64,000 nucleotides of DNA from Solirubrobacter deserti (GTDB taxonomy: Bacteria; Actinomycetota; Thermoleophilia; Solirubrobacterales; Solirubrobacteraceae), in NCBI RefSeq assembly GCF_003344625.1, contig NZ_QPKJ02000004.1, positions 62,001 through 126,000 on the forward strand, read 5' to 3'. Under the pieces are notes generated by a model. The model was given only the letters and a program-made list of their open reading frames with translations, was not told the DNA's origin and did not search any database. Positions 1 through 7,738 of the stretch are shown in pieces. The first letter of the stretch is position 1, and every line of letters begins with the position of its first letter. Position numbers and translations under genes: made by a program.

Positions 1-543
1 GGCGTCCTCCCCGAGTGCCGCCTTCAGCGCATCACGCAAGGGCGCCGCCGTGTCGCGCGGCGCGTGCGCGACGTGCTCCCACAGGCGCGCGACCTCACGC
101 GCGGCGGGCAGGGCGACGTGGCCCGGCGTGAGGACGTTGGCCTCGAGCAGGACGAACGCCCCGTCCGGGCCGCGCGCGACGTCGAAGCCGACGACCGCGA
201 GCGGTGGCCCGGGCAGCTCGACGCCTTCGAGCAGGCGCTCGCGGTAGTGCGACGTGGCGGTCACGGGGTGCGCGCCCGGGCCGGCGAGCAGCAGCGCTTC
301 CAGCAGGCGCGCGCGCTGTTCCAGGCCGGCCGCGAGCGGCTCCCACTCGGCCGCGGTGAGGATGCGCGGAAGGCCGTCCACCGGAAGCGGGCGCGCCTGG
401 GCACCGCCGCCGATCGCGATGCTGGTGTCGTGCAGGCACGGGCCGTGCTCGGCGAACGCGTCCAGGGCGGGCGCGTAGGCGGCGCGAGGGGAGCCGTCGG
501 GCGCGAACGCCTCGTCGTAGGCGGCGGTGGCGAGCGCGGTCAC
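1..543 (-). CDS. Circularly permuted ATP-grasp protein, N-terminal part (cut by window edge)
   Basis: The first 181 codons of a gene that continues beyond the left edge. It starts at a GTG (543-541) that overlaps the TGA of the preceding gene in a GTGA arrangement. The N-terminus reads AYDEAFAPDGSPRAAYAP, the typical opening of circularly permuted ATP-grasp type 2 proteins (DUF404/DUF407 group). A later segment GFDVARGPDGAFVLLEANV matches the 'leading-strand then E-x-N' region that is also seen in the upstream paralogue (VVLEDNVRTP). Family members are predicted ATP-dependent carboxylate-amine ligases that make peptide-like bonds; the substrate is unknown. It is the last visible gene of a five-gene minus-strand operon. 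The frame is open to the edge and has no stop, so length and C-terminal catalytic residues cannot be checked. Confidence 0.8.
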   Translation of the reverse strand, partial: MTALATAAYDEAFAPDGSPRAAYAPALDAFAEHGPCLHDTSIAIGGGAQARPLPVDGLPRILTAAEWEPLAAGLEQRARLLEALLLAGPGAHPVTATSHYRERLLEGVELPGPPLAVVGFDVARGPDGAFVLLEANVLTPGHVALPAAREVARLWEHVAHAPRDTAAPLRDALKAALGEDA

Positions 544-1820
544 GCCGGGACCCAGGTGTCCTTGCCGCCGCCGCCCTGGGAGGCGTTGACGATCAGGTTG
601 TCGCGCTCGAGCGCCACGCGCGTGAACGCGACCGGGAGGACGACGTGTCGCTCGCCGTCCCAGCAGGCGAACGGGCGCAGGTCGACGTGCCGCGGCTCCA
701 GCCGCCCGCCGACCACCGTGGGGTGCGTGGAAAGCGCGACCGGCTCCTGCGCGATCCACTCGCCGGGGTCGCGTTCGACCGCGGCGCGGACCTCGTCCAG
801 CTGGTCGCGCGTGGCGTGCGGGCCGATGCACACGCCGTAGCCGCCGGAGCCCGAACGCGGCTTGAGGACGAGCTCGTGCGCGCGCTCGAGCGTTGAGGCG
901 GCGTCGAAGGTCGGTACCGAGCGCAGCAGCGGCTCCTCGCACAGGAAGAAGCGGATCACGTCCTCGACGTAGGGGAAGACGCGCTTGTCGTCGGCGATGC
1001 CCGCGCCGAACGCGTTCACGACGGCGAGCGTCCCGGCTTCGATGGGACCCAGCAGCGCGCGGCCGAGCGCGTTGAGCTCGCCGGCGTCGTCGCGCAGGCG
1101 TTCCTCGGACGTGCGCCGCCACAGCACGTCGATGGCCCGACCGTCGGGGCCGATCAGACGATCGCGTTCGGTGCGGACGTCGTCGAGCTCGAGCAGCGGG
1201 ACGCCGAGCAGCTCGGCGGTCGCACGCAGCTCCCACCGCAGCGCGCTCCGGCCCAGGTCGCCGAGCACCGCGACGTTCGGATCCGGCGCGGGCGACGCCG
1301 CCCGCAGCATCCGCCACAGCGTCTCGCGCACGCGGGTGGCGAGCGCCTGCGGGTCGGGGCCGCCGTCGACGTGGCGTGCGACGAGTCGCCGCAGCGCGAG
1401 CGCGAACAGCACCATCGTCGGTGTGCGCACGTTGTCCTCGAGCACGACGAGCCGTCCCTCGCCGTCGCGCACGACGTCCGGGCCGGCGAAGCCGATGTAC
1501 CGGTGCGGGACGGGCAGCGCGGGCTCGAGATAGCGGCTCGTCGCCAGCACGTCCGCGGGCACCACGCCGGCGTGGACCGCGTGGCGCCCGCCGTGCGCGT
1601 CCGCCGCGAACGCCTCCAGCGCCCGGACGCGCTGGACCATGCCCCGGCTGAGCGTCTCCCACTCGTCCACGGCGAACGCGCGCGGGACCGGGTCGACGTG
1701 GAACAGGTGCTCGTCGGGGCCGGCGCCGTGCACGATTCGCTCGCGGGCGACGTCGGCGCGGAGCGCTGCCGCCGCGGCGAGTGCCCGCCGCGGCTCGACG
1801 GCCGAGGGCTCGGCGATCAC
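540..1820 (-). CDS. Circularly permuted ATP-grasp type 2 protein
   Basis: A 426-residue protein starting at GTG 1820-1818, chosen because it overlaps the stop of the upstream ligase gene by 4 bp. Family hallmarks are visible in order: VVLEDNVRTP (about residue 130), the segment VNAFGAGIADDKRVFPYVED, the glycine-rich nucleotide loop LVLKPRSGSGGYG, AQEPVALSTHPTV, RHVDLRPF, and the terminal NASQGGGGKDTWV. These are the conserved blocks of the DUF404/DUF407 circularly permuted ATP-grasp proteins, predicted ATP-dependent amide ligases acting in the cytoplasm. It sits between a RimK-like ligase and a second circularly permuted ATP-grasp gene, so three ligases are co-transcribed with two glycosyltransferases. 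This suggests stepwise building of a peptide-like or glycoconjugate product. The product itself cannot be predicted. Confidence 0.9.
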   Translation of the reverse strand: MIAEPSAVEPRRALAAAAALRADVARERIVHGAGPDEHLFHVDPVPRAFAVDEWETLSRGMVQRVRALEAFAADAHGGRHAVHAGVVPADVLATSRYLEPALPVPHRYIGFAGPDVVRDGEGRLVVLEDNVRTPTMVLFALALRRLVARHVDGGPDPQALATRVRETLWRMLRAASPAPDPNVAVLGDLGRSALRWELRATAELLGVPLLELDDVRTERDRLIGPDGRAIDVLWRRTSEERLRDDAGELNALGRALLGPIEAGTLAVVNAFGAGIADDKRVFPYVEDVIRFFLCEEPLLRSVPTFDAASTLERAHELVLKPRSGSGGYGVCIGPHATRDQLDEVRAAVERDPGEWIAQEPVALSTHPTVVGGRLEPRHVDLRPFACWDGERHVVLPVAFTRVALERDNLIVNASQGGGGKDTWVPA

Positions 1821-2668
1821 GCGGCGACGCGGGCTCGTCGCAGGGCCGCGGCGGCGACGAACTCGCCCTGGGCGGGATCGGTGACGTCGAACCCGAACGG
1901 CGCGTTGGCTTCCAGCGCGAGCAGCCGCCCGTCCTCGGCGATCAGCACGTCCACGCCCATCAGGCCGCCGCCGAGCGTCTCGACCATCCGCTGCGCCAGC
2001 GCGGCCATCTCCACCGGTGGCTCGTACACGCGCGGATAGACCGTCCCGTGCGTGATCAGCGCACCCGGCTGCCGCGCCTTCTCGTATGCGAGCGAGGTCC
2101 GCTCCGGCGTGGCGAACAGCCGCACGCAGCGCGGCTCGGGCACCCACTCCTGCAGCAACGCCGTTCCGCGTCGCTCCCCGCCGCGCGCCTCGTCCTCGCG
2201 CCAGGCCCGCACGTGCGCGCGCGCCTCCTCGAAGGAGTGCACGAGCGCGATGTGGCGCGCCCCGTCGCACAGCGCGGGCTTGAGCACGAGCGGCCCGTCC
2301 GGCCACTCCGGCAGCTCGTCGAGCGCCCACGTCGCCGGCTGGGGCACGCCGTGCGCGGCCCAGATCGCGTGCGTGACCAGCTTGTCCGCTGACGCGACGA
2401 TCGCCGCCACCGGGTTGGTCAGCGGGACGCCGCACGCTTCCAGCAGCGTGGCCGCCGCGAGCGTCGGCGCGAACGCCGCGACCTCCTCGACCAGCACGTG
2501 CGCCACCGCGAGGTCGTACGCCGGCGGTCCGCTCATGCCCCATCCCGGCGGCACCTGAGCGACCCCCTCGACGCTCGCCCCGTGTTCTTCGAGCGCGCGC
2601 GTCCACGCCTCGGCGAACCCGGTGCCCGCGTAGAAGTCCGCGTCGGTCATGACGAGCGCTACACGCAC
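1817..2668 (-). CDS. RimK-like ATP-grasp ligase
   Basis: A 283-residue protein. The start is GTG 2668-2666, giving the N-terminal beta strand RVALVMTD; an internal ATG at 2650 would delete that strand. The gene overlaps its upstream neighbour by 10 bp and its downstream one by 4 bp. ATP-grasp features are visible: DKLVTHAIWAAHGVPQPAT (lid/helix region), GPLVLKPALCDGARHIAL (nucleotide-binding loop), LLQEWVP, and a C-terminal metal site MGVDVLIAEDGRLLALEAN, whose D, E and N are the usual Mg2+ ligands. This is the family of RimK, LysX and similar ligases, which join an amine to a carboxylate through an acyl phosphate. Substrate unknown; operon context points to a step in a peptide- or glycan-conjugate pathway. 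Confidence 0.88.
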   Translation of the reverse strand: MRVALVMTDADFYAGTGFAEAWTRALEEHGASVEGVAQVPPGWGMSGPPAYDLAVAHVLVEEVAAFAPTLAAATLLEACGVPLTNPVAAIVASADKLVTHAIWAAHGVPQPATWALDELPEWPDGPLVLKPALCDGARHIALVHSFEEARAHVRAWREDEARGGERRGTALLQEWVPEPRCVRLFATPERTSLAYEKARQPGALITHGTVYPRVYEPPVEMAALAQRMVETLGGGLMGVDVLIAEDGRLLALEANAPFGFDVTDPAQGEFVAAAALRRARVAA

Positions 2669-3762
2669 GCCGGCTCCTCGACCACCGCGCGCGGGCGCGC
2701 GGCCGCTTCGAGCGCGGCCAGCACCGCCGCGTGCGACTTCGCCGCCGGGAACGCCGCGGCGGTCTTACGGCCCGCCGCCACGAGCGCGCGGCGCAGCGGC
2801 GCGTGCTCGGCCAGCGCGCGGACGGCGGCGGCGGTGGCGGCGACGTCGCCGGACGGGGCGAGCAGCGCGTTCTCGCCGTCGCGCAGGTACTCGGCCGAGC
2901 CGCCGCGGCCCGTGGCGACGACGGGGCGGCCGACGGCCATCGCTTCCAGCGGCACGAGGCCGAACGGCTCGTCCCAGCGGACCGGGAACAGGACGGCGTC
3001 GGCGGCGGCGTAGCGCTCGCGCAGGGCCTCGCGCGGCACGGACGCGGCGAACCTGACGCGGCCCGCCACTCCCGCCGCGCGGGCCAGCGCGCGCAGGTCG
3101 GCGAGGTAGTCCGGCGCGCCGTCGCCGACGATGTCGAGCCGCATCCCGGGGAGCTGCGCGAGCGCGCGGATCGCAACGTCGATGCCCTTCAGCGGCGAGA
3201 CGCGGCCGGCGTAGAGCAGGCGGCCGTCCCACGCGCGCTCGTCGGCGGGCGCGAGCGGCTCGATGCCCGCGTGCACCACGCGCCCGTCGCCGCCGACCCG
3301 CGCGCGCAGGTGCTCGGAGACGAACAGCCAGCGGCTGCGGTGGAACGCGGGCGCGCGCCGCGTCATGCGGGCCCATGGATCGCGCTCGGGGCCGTCCAGC
3401 ATCCAGCCGTCGCACACCACGCCGACGGTGGGCACGTCCGCGCGGCGCAACAGTGACATCGACAGCTCGCCGAGCCGCCACCAGCACACGACGTCCGGGC
3501 GCACCCGCTCCAGCTCGCGTTCGAAGGCGCGGGCGTTGTGCGCCTCGGCGCGCCAGGCCTCCTCGGGCGAGGTCGGCTGGGGGACGACGGGGAACCGCCG
3601 CAGCGTCCGTGCGACGTCGCCGTCGCGCTCGCCGCGCCCCGCGCACAGGACGCGCGCGACGTGGCCGTGCGCGCGGGCGTGTGCGGCGAACCCCGCGCAC
3701 TGTAGCTCGTACCCGCCGCGCCGCTCGGGCGGGTAATCGGTCCCGACGCACAGGATCCGCAT
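2659..3762 (-). CDS. GT4-type glycosyltransferase
   Basis: A 367-residue cytoplasmic glycosyltransferase with a GT-B fold. It starts at ATG 3762-3760, which shares one base with the stop of the upstream gene (TGATG). The N-terminal domain opens with MRILCVGTDYPPERRGGYEL, the usual acceptor-side loop of family 4 enzymes. The C-terminal half contains LYAGRVSPLKGIDVAIRAL, LDIVGDGAPDYL and FPVRWDEPFGLVPLEAMAV, the E-x7-E nucleotide-sugar-binding segment, followed by GRPVVATGRGGSAEYL. These assign it to the retaining GT4 family (Glycos_transf_1). It is translationally coupled to another GT4 gene upstream and overlaps a RimK-like ligase downstream, so it probably adds a sugar to the same product. 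Donor and acceptor sugars are unknown. Confidence 0.93.
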   Translation of the reverse strand: MRILCVGTDYPPERRGGYELQCAGFAAHARAHGHVARVLCAGRGERDGDVARTLRRFPVVPQPTSPEEAWRAEAHNARAFERELERVRPDVVCWWRLGELSMSLLRRADVPTVGVVCDGWMLDGPERDPWARMTRRAPAFHRSRWLFVSEHLRARVGGDGRVVHAGIEPLAPADERAWDGRLLYAGRVSPLKGIDVAIRALAQLPGMRLDIVGDGAPDYLADLRALARAAGVAGRVRFAASVPREALRERYAAADAVLFPVRWDEPFGLVPLEAMAVGRPVVATGRGGSAEYLRDGENALLAPSGDVAATAAAVRALAEHAPLRRALVAAGRKTAAAFPAAKSHAAVLAALEAAARPRAVVEEPACV

Positions 3763-4958
3763 CAGGCGACGGCCACCAGCTCGGCCGCGGTGGGCTCGAA
3801 GCCGAGCGCGGCGTCGTAGACCTCGAGCACGCGCTCGGCGAGCCCGTCCCAGCCGTAGGCCCGCGCGCGCTCGCGCGCCAGCGCGCCCAGGCGCTCGGCC
3901 TCGTCGCGATCCTCGAGCACGCGGTTGACGCCCGCCGCGAACGCGACCGGATCGCCGGGCGCGACGAGCACGCCCGCGTCGCCGAGTGCGCCCGGGATGC
4001 CGCCCGTGTCGGACGCGACGATCGGGAGCCCGGCCTGCATGCCCTCGAGCACGACGGTCCCGAGCTCCTCGTACACCGACGGCACGACGAGCACGTCGGC
4101 GTGCCGCATGATCGCGCCGATCGCGTGGTGCGGCCGGAAGCCGGCGAAGTACACGCGGTCTCCGATTCCCGCCGCGCGCACCGCGGCCTCGGCCGCCGCG
4201 CGCTCCGGTCCGTCGCCGACCACCACCAGCGGCCCGCGCAGCGCCGCAGCCGCCTGGATCAACGTCTCGATCCCCTTCTGCCGGTGCAGCCGTCCGACGA
4301 ACAGCGCGCGCGGCCGCGGCACCTGCGGAAACGGGTCGGCCACGTCGCCGGCGAACTCGGCCGGAACGACCCCCGACGGGATCACCCGCACCCGCTCGGC
4401 CGCAACGCCGCCGTCGATCAGCCGCTCCGCCAAGCGCGGCGTGAGCCCGATCACCTGCGCGCAATGCCGCTCGGCCCAGTCCTCGATCCGCCCGCCGACG
4501 GCCTTCAGCGCCCGGGCCCGCAGCCCGGCGGCGACGAACGTGTGGTGCAGGCTCGTGTGGACCGTGATCACCAGCGGCGCGCCCGCGCGCTCGGCCGCCA
4601 TCCGCGCGAGCGGCAGCACCGCGAGGTCCTCGCCGACGTGCGCATGCACCAGGTCGAGGCCTGGCGCGTGCCGCCACGCGGACCGCGCGGCACCCACGCA
4701 GTAGAGCTGCCGCGCGGCGCGCAGGCGCAGGCCGTGGCGCAGCACCACGACGCCCGGCGACGGCGCGTCGCGCCGCGGCGCCCCGGGCGGGCGGCCCGTC
4801 ACGACGGTCTGCCGCACGCCGCGCGCCGCCAGCGCGCGGGTGAGCTGGCCCGTGTGGTTCTGCATCCCGCCGATGGGGTCGAAGCGCGCCCCGTGCGCGA
4901 GCACGGCGTCGGGCGGCTCGAACACCGAGCACAGTCGCAGGACGTGTGGACGCTTCAC
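3762..4958 (-). CDS. GT4-type glycosyltransferase (first gene of the operon)
   Basis: A 398-residue GT-B fold glycosyltransferase. It starts at GTG 4958-4956, giving MKRPHVLRLCSVFEPP. The N-terminal domain has FDPIGGMQNHTGQLTRAL, the GT4 acceptor loop; the C-terminal domain has ALFVGRLHRQKGIETLIQAA, LVVVGDGPE, and VVPSVYEELGTVVLEGMQAG, which holds the E-x7-E motif, followed by LPIVASDTGGIPGAL. It is the promoter-proximal gene of the operon running left and diverges from the GT9 gene at 5059 across about 100 bp that must hold both promoters. The two adjacent GT4 enzymes probably act in sequence on one glycan. Family assignment is firm; sugar specificity cannot be read from sequence. Confidence 0.93.
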   Translation of the reverse strand: MKRPHVLRLCSVFEPPDAVLAHGARFDPIGGMQNHTGQLTRALAARGVRQTVVTGRPPGAPRRDAPSPGVVVLRHGLRLRAARQLYCVGAARSAWRHAPGLDLVHAHVGEDLAVLPLARMAAERAGAPLVITVHTSLHHTFVAAGLRARALKAVGGRIEDWAERHCAQVIGLTPRLAERLIDGGVAAERVRVIPSGVVPAEFAGDVADPFPQVPRPRALFVGRLHRQKGIETLIQAAAALRGPLVVVGDGPERAAAEAAVRAAGIGDRVYFAGFRPHHAIGAIMRHADVLVVPSVYEELGTVVLEGMQAGLPIVASDTGGIPGALGDAGVLVAPGDPVAFAAGVNRVLEDRDEAERLGALARERARAYGWDGLAERVLEVYDAALGFEPTAAELVAVA

Positions 4959-5058
4959 CGCAACGCCTTACCCCCGCTGTCCGCGAGCCGGATTTCCGAC
5001 CCGTCCGGGCTCTGACGGTTGCCTCCCCGCCGCCAGACCCGTGGGTAGGGGCGCAGCA

Positions 5059-6075
5059 ATGACGCCCCTGGGCACCGTCGAATCGGTCGCGATCCTGCGG
5101 GCTCGCACCGGTCTCGGCGACCTGCTGTGCGGGGTTCCGGGGCTGCGCGCGCTGCGGGCGCGGCTGCCGCACGCGCACATCACGTTGATCACCTACGCCG
5201 AGATGGCGCCGGTCGTCGAGCGGATGCGCACCTACGTCGACGAGCTGCTGCCGTTCCCGGGCTGGCCGGGCATCCCGGAGCGTCCCGTGGACGAGCAGGC
5301 GCTGCCCGCGTACCTCGCGGACGCCCGCGCTCGCCGCTTCGACCTCGCGCTGCAGGCGTACGGCGCCAACCCCGCCGCCAACGAGGCCACGGCCGCGCTC
5401 GGCGCCCGCCGTACGGGCGGCTTCTTCATCACCGGCACGATCGAGCCCGACCTCGCCGTGCACCTGCCGTACCCCGAGCACCGGCACGAGATCGACCGCC
5501 ACCTGGACCTGATGGCGCACCTCGGCGCGCCGCCCGCGGGCCGCGCGCTGGAGTTCCCGCTCACGCCCGAGGACGAGGCGAGCGCCGCCGCGGTCAAGCC
5601 GGACGGGCCGTACGCGCTGGTGCACCCGGGCGCGACGTCGCCGAGCCGCCGCTGGCCGGCGGAGCGCTTCGCGCGCGTCGCGGACGAGCTGGCACGCCGC
5701 GGGCTGCAGGTCGGCATCACCGGCGTGCCGTCGGAGGCCGAGCTGGTCGCGGAGGTGCGCGGGCACATGCGCGCGCCGTCGCTGGACCTGTGCGGGCGCA
5801 CGTCGCTCGGTGGCTTCGCGGCGCTGCTGCGCGACGCCGAGCTGATCGTCTCCAACGACACGGGCGCGGCGCACCTGGCGGCGGCGGTGGACACGCCGTC
5901 CGTGACGCTGTTCCTCGCCGGCGACCCCGTCCGCTGGGCCCACCCGCGGCCGCACGCGGTCGTGCGCGTGCAGGTCGAGTGCAACCCGTGCCGGCACCTC
6001 GTGTGCCCGATCGACCACCGCTGCGCGCAGCGCCTCGAGGTCGCGCACGTCCTCGCCGCCGTAGACGCGTTGTGA
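5059..6075 (+). CDS. GT9 (heptosyltransferase-type) glycosyltransferase
   Basis: A 338-residue protein starting at ATG 5059, with a GTAGGGG purine-rich ribosome-binding site about 8 bases upstream. The N-terminal AILRARTGLGDLLCGVPGLR is the GDxL-type loop of ADP-heptose:LPS heptosyltransferase-like enzymes (GT9). The C-terminal half has ALVHPGATSPSRRWP, the donor-binding segment with the P-G-A-(x)n-R-W-P pattern, and ELIVSNDTGAAHLAAAVDTP, the SNDTGPMH-like motif. A terminal CNPCRHLVCP cysteine pattern is also usual in the family. Actinobacteria lack LPS, and homologues there occur in cell-surface glycan loci. It is coupled to the next gene by a GTGA overlap and diverges from the GT4/ATP-grasp operon. 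The sugar transferred is unknown. Confidence 0.92.
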   Translation: MTPLGTVESVAILRARTGLGDLLCGVPGLRALRARLPHAHITLITYAEMAPVVERMRTYVDELLPFPGWPGIPERPVDEQALPAYLADARARRFDLALQAYGANPAANEATAALGARRTGGFFITGTIEPDLAVHLPYPEHRHEIDRHLDLMAHLGAPPAGRALEFPLTPEDEASAAAVKPDGPYALVHPGATSPSRRWPAERFARVADELARRGLQVGITGVPSEAELVAEVRGHMRAPSLDLCGRTSLGGFAALLRDAELIVSNDTGAAHLAAAVDTPSVTLFLAGDPVRWAHPRPHAVVRVQVECNPCRHLVCPIDHRCAQRLEVAHVLAAVDAL

Positions 6076-7688
6076 TCTCGGTCCTCATGCCCGTGTACGC
6101 GCAGGCGGCGTTCCTGCCGCGGGCGCTCGCGTCGCTGCACGCGCAGGACCACACGGACTGGGAGCTGGTCGTGATCGACGACGGCTCGCCCGAGCCGGTC
6201 GACGTGGACGGCGCACGGCTCATCCGCCACGTGGAGAACCGCGGGCTGGGCGCCGCGCTCAACACCGGCCTGGACGCGGCGCAGGGCGACGTCATCGCCT
6301 ACCTCCCGGCCGACGACGTCTTCCACGCCCACCACCTCAGCACGCTGCTCGCGCTCCTCGACCGCGCCGCGCTCGCGCGGACCGGCGAAGGCCCGCTGCA
6401 GCTCGTCCAGGTCGCGCACCGGCGCACCGGGCACCGCTGGGTCGAGCGCGCGGAGCTCGAGAGCGACGACCTCGAGCGCCTGTTCTTCGCTCGCCTCCAG
6501 CCGCGTGCGAGCGACCCCGCGCCCACCTCCACCTGGACCGAGCACCCCGGTCAGCGCCACCGCGTCCTGCGGCCCTCGCAGGACGGCGGCCTGAACACCT
6601 TCCGCCGCCGCTATCGCGCCCGCGGCCCGCTCCACCTCGAGGCGGAGGGCAGGCTCGTGGCGGACGAGCGCCGCCGCTATGCGCCGTTCGCGCACCACGA
6701 GCCCGCGCCGCCGAAGCTGCGCGTCCTGCTCGCGGGCGAGCTCGGCTACAACCCCGAGCGCATCCTCGCGCTCGAGACGCGCGGCTGCGACCTCAGCGGC
6801 CTGTGGATCGACGACCCGCTCGGCTTCATGGCCGTCGGCCCGCTCGCGTTCGGCAACGTCACCGACGTCGACGACTGGCGGGACGCGAAGCCGGATGTCA
6901 TCTACGCGCTGCTCAACTGGCGCGCCGTCCCGCTCGCGCACCGGCTACTCGACAACGGCGTCCCGCTCGTCTTCCACTTCAAGGAGGCGCCGCAGCGCTG
7001 CCTCGCGCGCGGCGACTGGCCGCTGCTCGTCGACGTGCTGGCACGAGCGGACACCGTGATCCTCGCCAGCCCGGAGGAGCGCGACTGGCTGCTGGCCTCG
7101 CTGCCCCAGCTGGACCCGGCCCGCTTCCACGCGATGGACGGCGACCTGCCCAAGCGCGAGTGGCTGGACGCGACGCCCAGCACGCCAACCGGCGACGGCC
7201 TGGACACCGTCCTGCTCGGGCGCCCGTACGGCTTCGACGCCGCGCTCTACGAGGCGCTGGCCGCGCGCGGCATCCGCGTTCACCACGAGCAGACGCTCCA
7301 GCCCCACGAGTGGGTGAGCGCGCTCAGCCGCTACGACGCGGGCTGGCTGCACCCGGTCGCCCCGCGCAACGGCGGCGACCCGCACGCCGCCGCCTGGGAC
7401 GACCTCAACCTGCCCGCACGGCTGCCGACGCTCGTCGCCGCCGGCCTGCCGCTGATCGCACCCCGCGGCGGCCAGCACGAGATCTCCGCCGTCGGCCGGC
7501 TCGCCACCGAGCTCGGCTGCGGCGTCCTCTACGAGGACCTCGACGACCTCGCCGCGCAGCTGCGCGACACGACCGCCATGCAGGGGCGGGGCGCCGCCGC
7601 CTGGGGGGCGCGCGAGACGCAGACCTTCGACCACCACGCCGATCAGCTCGTGCGCTGGCTCCAGGCCGCGGCGGGACGGACCCCATGA
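6072..7688 (+). CDS. Two-domain glycosyltransferase: short GT2 domain plus GT-B-like C-terminal domain
   Basis: A 538-residue protein starting at GTG 6072, overlapping the TGA of the GT9 gene by 4 bp. Residues 1-120 form a GT-A fold family 2 domain: ISVLMPVYAQAAFLPRALAS, LVVIDDGSPEP, and the DxD-like IAYLPADDVFHAHH. This domain is shorter than a full GT2 enzyme. After a linker of low similarity (about 120-220), the rest begins LRVLLAGELGYNPERILALE and has alternating strands ending in LPTLVAAGLPLIAPRGG, resembling a GT-B or CgeB-like glycosyltransferase fold. The C-terminal donor-binding glutamates are not obvious, so that half may bind sugar without catalysis. It ends 6 bp before a strong hairpin terminator. 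Role in the neighbouring glycan pathway is inferred. Confidence 0.85.
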   Translation: MISVLMPVYAQAAFLPRALASLHAQDHTDWELVVIDDGSPEPVDVDGARLIRHVENRGLGAALNTGLDAAQGDVIAYLPADDVFHAHHLSTLLALLDRAALARTGEGPLQLVQVAHRRTGHRWVERAELESDDLERLFFARLQPRASDPAPTSTWTEHPGQRHRVLRPSQDGGLNTFRRRYRARGPLHLEAEGRLVADERRRYAPFAHHEPAPPKLRVLLAGELGYNPERILALETRGCDLSGLWIDDPLGFMAVGPLAFGNVTDVDDWRDAKPDVIYALLNWRAVPLAHRLLDNGVPLVFHFKEAPQRCLARGDWPLLVDVLARADTVILASPEERDWLLASLPQLDPARFHAMDGDLPKREWLDATPSTPTGDGLDTVLLGRPYGFDAALYEALAARGIRVHHEQTLQPHEWVSALSRYDAGWLHPVAPRNGGDPHAAAWDDLNLPARLPTLVAAGLPLIAPRGGQHEISAVGRLATELGCGVLYEDLDDLAAQLRDTTAMQGRGAAAWGARETQTFDHHADQLVRWLQAAAGRTP

Positions 7689-7693
7689 CGCGT

Positions 7694-7729
7694 GCGAGCG
7701 CCTCGGCGGGGGTTCGCCGAGGCGCTCGC
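7694..7729. terminator. Bidirectional hairpin terminator between convergent genes
   Basis: Perfect 15-bp arms (7694-7708 and 7715-7729) around a 6-nt loop, lying in the 50 bp between the ends of the glycosyltransferase gene (+) and the rhamnosidase gene (-). There is no strong T-tract, as is usual in high-GC actinobacteria. Confidence 0.85.
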
Positions 7730-7738
7730 GTGTGCGAC

